NCBI GenBank assembly: GCA_025935155.1
Contig: JAICVV010000092.1
Location: forward strand, 1-7,560
Length of the DNA: 7,560 nucleotides
Direction of reading: 5' to 3'
Source of the DNA: Alphaproteobacteria bacterium
Lineage (GTDB): Bacteria; Pseudomonadota; Alphaproteobacteria; Micropepsales; Micropepsaceae
Positions 5,663 through 7,560 of this stretch are shown in pieces. A program made the translations under genes and the position numbers. Numbering within the stretch: the first letter of the stretch is position 1; every line of letters starts with the position of its first letter. The notes beneath the pieces were generated by a model that saw only the letters and a program-made list of their open reading frames with translations, did not search any database and was not told the DNA's origin.

Positions 5663-6229
5663 TCAGGCGGCTGACAGATGCGGACCTTTGACCCAGATAC
5701 GGCGCAAGCGCGTATCCGCTTCGGGGCCCAGGTTGGACCAGGTGAGCTTGTCGTGTGAGGCATCGACGACGAGCAGATTGTCCAGCTTGCCCAGCTTCTG
5801 GATCAAAATATTTTTGATCGCACCGATTGGCAGCATGCTCGACAACGCCCAAGCCTGCGGCATGACCTGGTAAGCGGCTCCCATGCTGAAAATCTGTTCT
5901 TCCAACGCCGCAATCGAACCGGATTTCATGTCAGTGACAATCAGGAAATGTGCCGGCTCTTCGCCAGCGCCTACATCGTTCTGCCCGAAGGCGCGAGCAC
6001 TGGAGTCTCTAGTCGATTCCCCGTCAGGATGGCCGCTCACGGAAGGTGCTGGCTGAAACAAAGGGCCGAGGAGCGGATCTTGGGAAGCTGGTCCAAACGC
6101 ACCATCTTCGTCCGGCGCGACAAGCGAAGCCGGAGCGAGCCTGCCTGCGGCAGCAAACGCCCGCATCTGTTCGAATACGTAGGGACCATATGTCTGTCCC
6201 CCCACTCTCATGATCCATACCGATGACAT
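5663..6229 (-). CDS. GYF_2-domain protein with Cas2/SinR-like C-terminal domain
   Basis: A 188-residue protein without signal peptide or membrane helix, so cytoplasmic. Residues about 4-58 form a GYF_2 domain: VWIMRVGGQTYGPY, then EQMRAFAAAGRLAPASLV, then DEDGAFGPAS; in other proteins this domain binds peptides. Residues 59-93 are a polar Ser/Gly/Glu-rich linker. Residues about 94-182 form a compact domain: strand FLIVTDM, helix ALEEQIFSMGAAYQV, strand AWALSS, helix IGAIKNILIQKLG, then LDNLLVVDASHDKLTW. This order, with a Trp strand and an L-DNLLVV strand, recalls SinR/Cas2-like ferredoxin-fold proteins, which is inference. ATG 6229 is preferred, with GTGGA upstream; GTG 6238 is the alternative and adds three residues. 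Coding is solid; the GYF call is moderately sure; the C-terminal fold is tentative. It is divergent from the M1 peptidase gene. Confidence 0.78.
   Translation of the reverse strand: MSSVWIMRVGGQTYGPYVFEQMRAFAAAGRLAPASLVAPDEDGAFGPASQDPLLGPLFQPAPSVSGHPDGESTRDSSARAFGQNDVGAGEEPAHFLIVTDMKSGSIAALEEQIFSMGAAYQVMPQAWALSSMLPIGAIKNILIQKLGKLDNLLVVDASHDKLTWSNLGPEADTRLRRIWVKGPHLSAA
5801..5819. other. AT-rich inverted repeat inside the GYF-protein gene
   Basis: gatcaaaa-tat-ttttgatc, perfect 8-bp arms with a 3-nt centre, encoding part of IKNILIQK. It may simply reflect the codons for that helix, but this is the most AT-rich perfect palindrome in the coding part of the window. Confidence 0.3.
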
Positions 6230-6438
6230 CTGATCCACTTCGATACCGGCTCTTACATCTAAAACAAAAATGGTTACTCAAATCTTTTGGCCAACCTCTT
6301 ATCGCTGCACGCAACGAAAAAATTCATGCCTGCGGCAGTTGGTCCGCAAGTCCCTTTGGACTTGCACAGTCAAATTCGGTTTGATTTGGCCGCAATTCGG
6401 CTAAAGTCCGTGTCCCATACGATTTTTGGAATTTTGTC
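6230..6438. other. Divergent intergenic region, AT-rich
   Basis: 209 nt between the starts of the GYF-domain gene and the M1 peptidase gene, clearly richer in AT than the flanks and expected to carry both promoters. The repeat aattcgg occurs twice between 6370 and 6405. I could not choose a -35/-10 pair with confidence. A perfect hairpin within it is listed separately. Confidence 0.5.
6346..6365. promoter_or_regulatory. Perfect 8-bp inverted repeat upstream of the M1 peptidase gene
   Basis: gcaagtcc-cttt-ggacttgc, 8-bp arms and a 4-nt loop, 73 nt before ATG 6439. No T-run follows on either strand, so a terminator is unlikely. It could be an operator for a dimeric regulator or a hairpin in the peptidase leader RNA. 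Confidence 0.4.
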
Positions 6439-7560
6439 ATGAAGGTCTTTCTGCCTTTTGTCGCTCTTGTTGCTGCCCTGTGCCTTTCGGCCTGTCAGAA
6501 ATTCGAACAGTCCATCGCTGTGCGTGCGGCGACGCCGCACACGGCTGTTCCGTTGGCGATGTTGCCGCGTGCGGTGGTTCCCAACCGATACAGACTTTCT
6601 TTCGCAATCGACCCAAAAAAGGGCAGTTTTTCCGGCCACACCGAAATTGAAGTTACGGTTACCAAACCGCTGAGATCGTTTTTCATGCACGGTCTCGATC
6701 TTCGCGTCTCGCGGGCTGTGCTGCGGCTTCCGTCCGGCATGACAATCCCCGCTACTTACAGACAGGTGCATGATTCGGGCGTCGATACACTGTCGTTTGG
6801 CAAGCGTGTTCCGGCCGGCCGCGCCACGCTGATTTTCGATTACCAGGCGCCGTTCAACGCGTCGCTTGCAGGACTCTACAAAGTTGTCGATCGCGGCGAT
6901 GCCTACGCCTTCACGCAATTCGAGAACATCGATGCGCGCCGCGCCTTCCCCGGATTCGACGAGCCGGGCTTCAAGACGCCATTCGATATGACGATCACGG
7001 CGCCGTCGGATGACAAGGTGATTGCCAACACACGCGCGGTCACGCGTGCACCATCCGGCGCCGGCATGATCAGGTGGGTATTCGAGACCACCAAACCTCT
7101 GCCGACCTATCTGGTGCAGGTGGCGGTTGGACCGCTCGACATTGTCGATGTGGGCGATGTGCCACCGAACCAGTTTCGCAAATATCCCCTGCATCTGCGC
7201 GGTATCGCGGCGAGAGGCCTGGGCCCAAAATTGAAATACGCGTTGTCGCTCACGCCTGAGATTGTCACAGCACTCGAGAACTATTACGGGATCGGTTACC
7301 CGTTCCAGAAGCTGGATACGTTGGCCGTGCCGGATTTTTCGGCGGGTGCGATGGAGAATGCGGGCGCCATCACCTACCGCGAGCAGCTTCTGCTGATGGA
7401 CGAAGATGCACCGCTGGAGCAGCGCCGCTCCAGCCTCACGGTGCAGGCGCACGAAATCGCGCATCAGTGGTTCGGCGATCTGGTGACGCCGCGCTGGTGG
7501 GATGACATCTGGCTGAACGAATCCTTCGCCACCTGGATGGAGTTCAAAATTGCGCAAACC
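6439..7560 (+). CDS. M1-family zinc aminopeptidase, lipoprotein (3' end outside window)
   Basis: Removes N-terminal residues from peptides, probably in the periplasm or at the outer membrane. 374 codons are visible and the frame runs off the window end. Residues 1-19 are a lipoprotein signal (MKVFLPFVALVAALCLSAC, lipobox LSAC, lipidated Cys19); Gln at +2 argues against retention in the inner membrane under the E. coli Lol rule. The N-terminal beta-sandwich domain follows, with VVPNRYRLSF, then FENIDARRAFPGFDEPGFK. The substrate-binding GAMEN motif is at 303-307. The zinc site is HEIAH (338-342) with the third ligand in WLNE (E361), giving HExxH-18-E; E339 is the general base. It is closer to the shorter M1 peptidases than to plain E. 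coli PepN, which has no signal. ATG 6439 directly yields the signal peptide. It has an upstream region shared with the divergent GYF gene. The family is firm; exact specificity is unknown. Confidence 0.95.
   Translation, partial: MKVFLPFVALVAALCLSACQKFEQSIAVRAATPHTAVPLAMLPRAVVPNRYRLSFAIDPKKGSFSGHTEIEVTVTKPLRSFFMHGLDLRVSRAVLRLPSGMTIPATYRQVHDSGVDTLSFGKRVPAGRATLIFDYQAPFNASLAGLYKVVDRGDAYAFTQFENIDARRAFPGFDEPGFKTPFDMTITAPSDDKVIANTRAVTRAPSGAGMIRWVFETTKPLPTYLVQVAVGPLDIVDVGDVPPNQFRKYPLHLRGIAARGLGPKLKYALSLTPEIVTALENYYGIGYPFQKLDTLAVPDFSAGAMENAGAITYREQLLLMDEDAPLEQRRSSLTVQAHEIAHQWFGDLVTPRWWDDIWLNESFATWMEFKIAQT

Noticed and set aside
6370..7557. 395-codon open frame on the minus strand
   Set aside because: It lies entirely antisense to the M1 peptidase, whose signal peptide, GAMEN and HExxH-18-E motifs are intact. 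The minus product is Arg/His-rich with no recognisable domain, as expected for a shadow frame in GC-rich DNA.

Overview
The window looks like chromosomal DNA from a GC-rich alphaproteobacterium. The best evidence is a cysE gene followed directly by a small DUF3126-type gene, a pairing and a family I know mainly from that class. A GYF_2-domain protein and a lipoprotein M1 peptidase fit the same assignment. Order or genus cannot be fixed from this sequence, although Hyphomicrobiales or a neighbouring group such as Micropepsaceae is plausible. I see no phage, transposon, CRISPR array, rRNA or tRNA.

Layout: (1) 1-1583, plus strand: the end of a 2TM-domain membrane protein with a proline-rich tail, then cysE (serine O-acetyltransferase, the first step of cysteine synthesis), then the DUF3126-like gene. 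This reads as one operon. (2) 1584-2306, minus: a single-pass membrane-anchored protein of unknown function, abutting the DUF3126 gene tail to tail with no gap. (3) 2484-2774, plus: a small membrane protein of unknown function, divergent from the previous gene and ending 3 nt from the next convergent gene. (4) 5102-2778, minus: a short PhoH-family ATPase, then a secreted eight-bladed PQQ-like beta-propeller with an N-terminal Ig/IPT-like domain. They lie 75 nt apart on the same strand, possibly co-transcribed. (5) 5103-5662: a long stretch with no convincing gene, holding one weak candidate small ORF preceded by an imperfect hairpin. (6) 6229-5663, minus: a two-domain protein, an N-terminal GYF_2 domain joined by a disordered linker to a C-terminal domain whose pattern recalls the ferredoxin-like Cas2/SinR fold. 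(7) 6439-7560, plus: the N-terminal two-thirds or less of an M1-family zinc aminopeptidase lipoprotein, cut by the window edge and divergent from the GYF gene.

Most of the window is ordinary housekeeping and envelope content. The items most worth a second look are the GYF_2 plus Cas2/SinR-like architecture, the basic tail of the propeller protein encoded over inverted repeats, the uncharacterised membrane proteins beside cysE, and several short perfect palindromes at gene boundaries.
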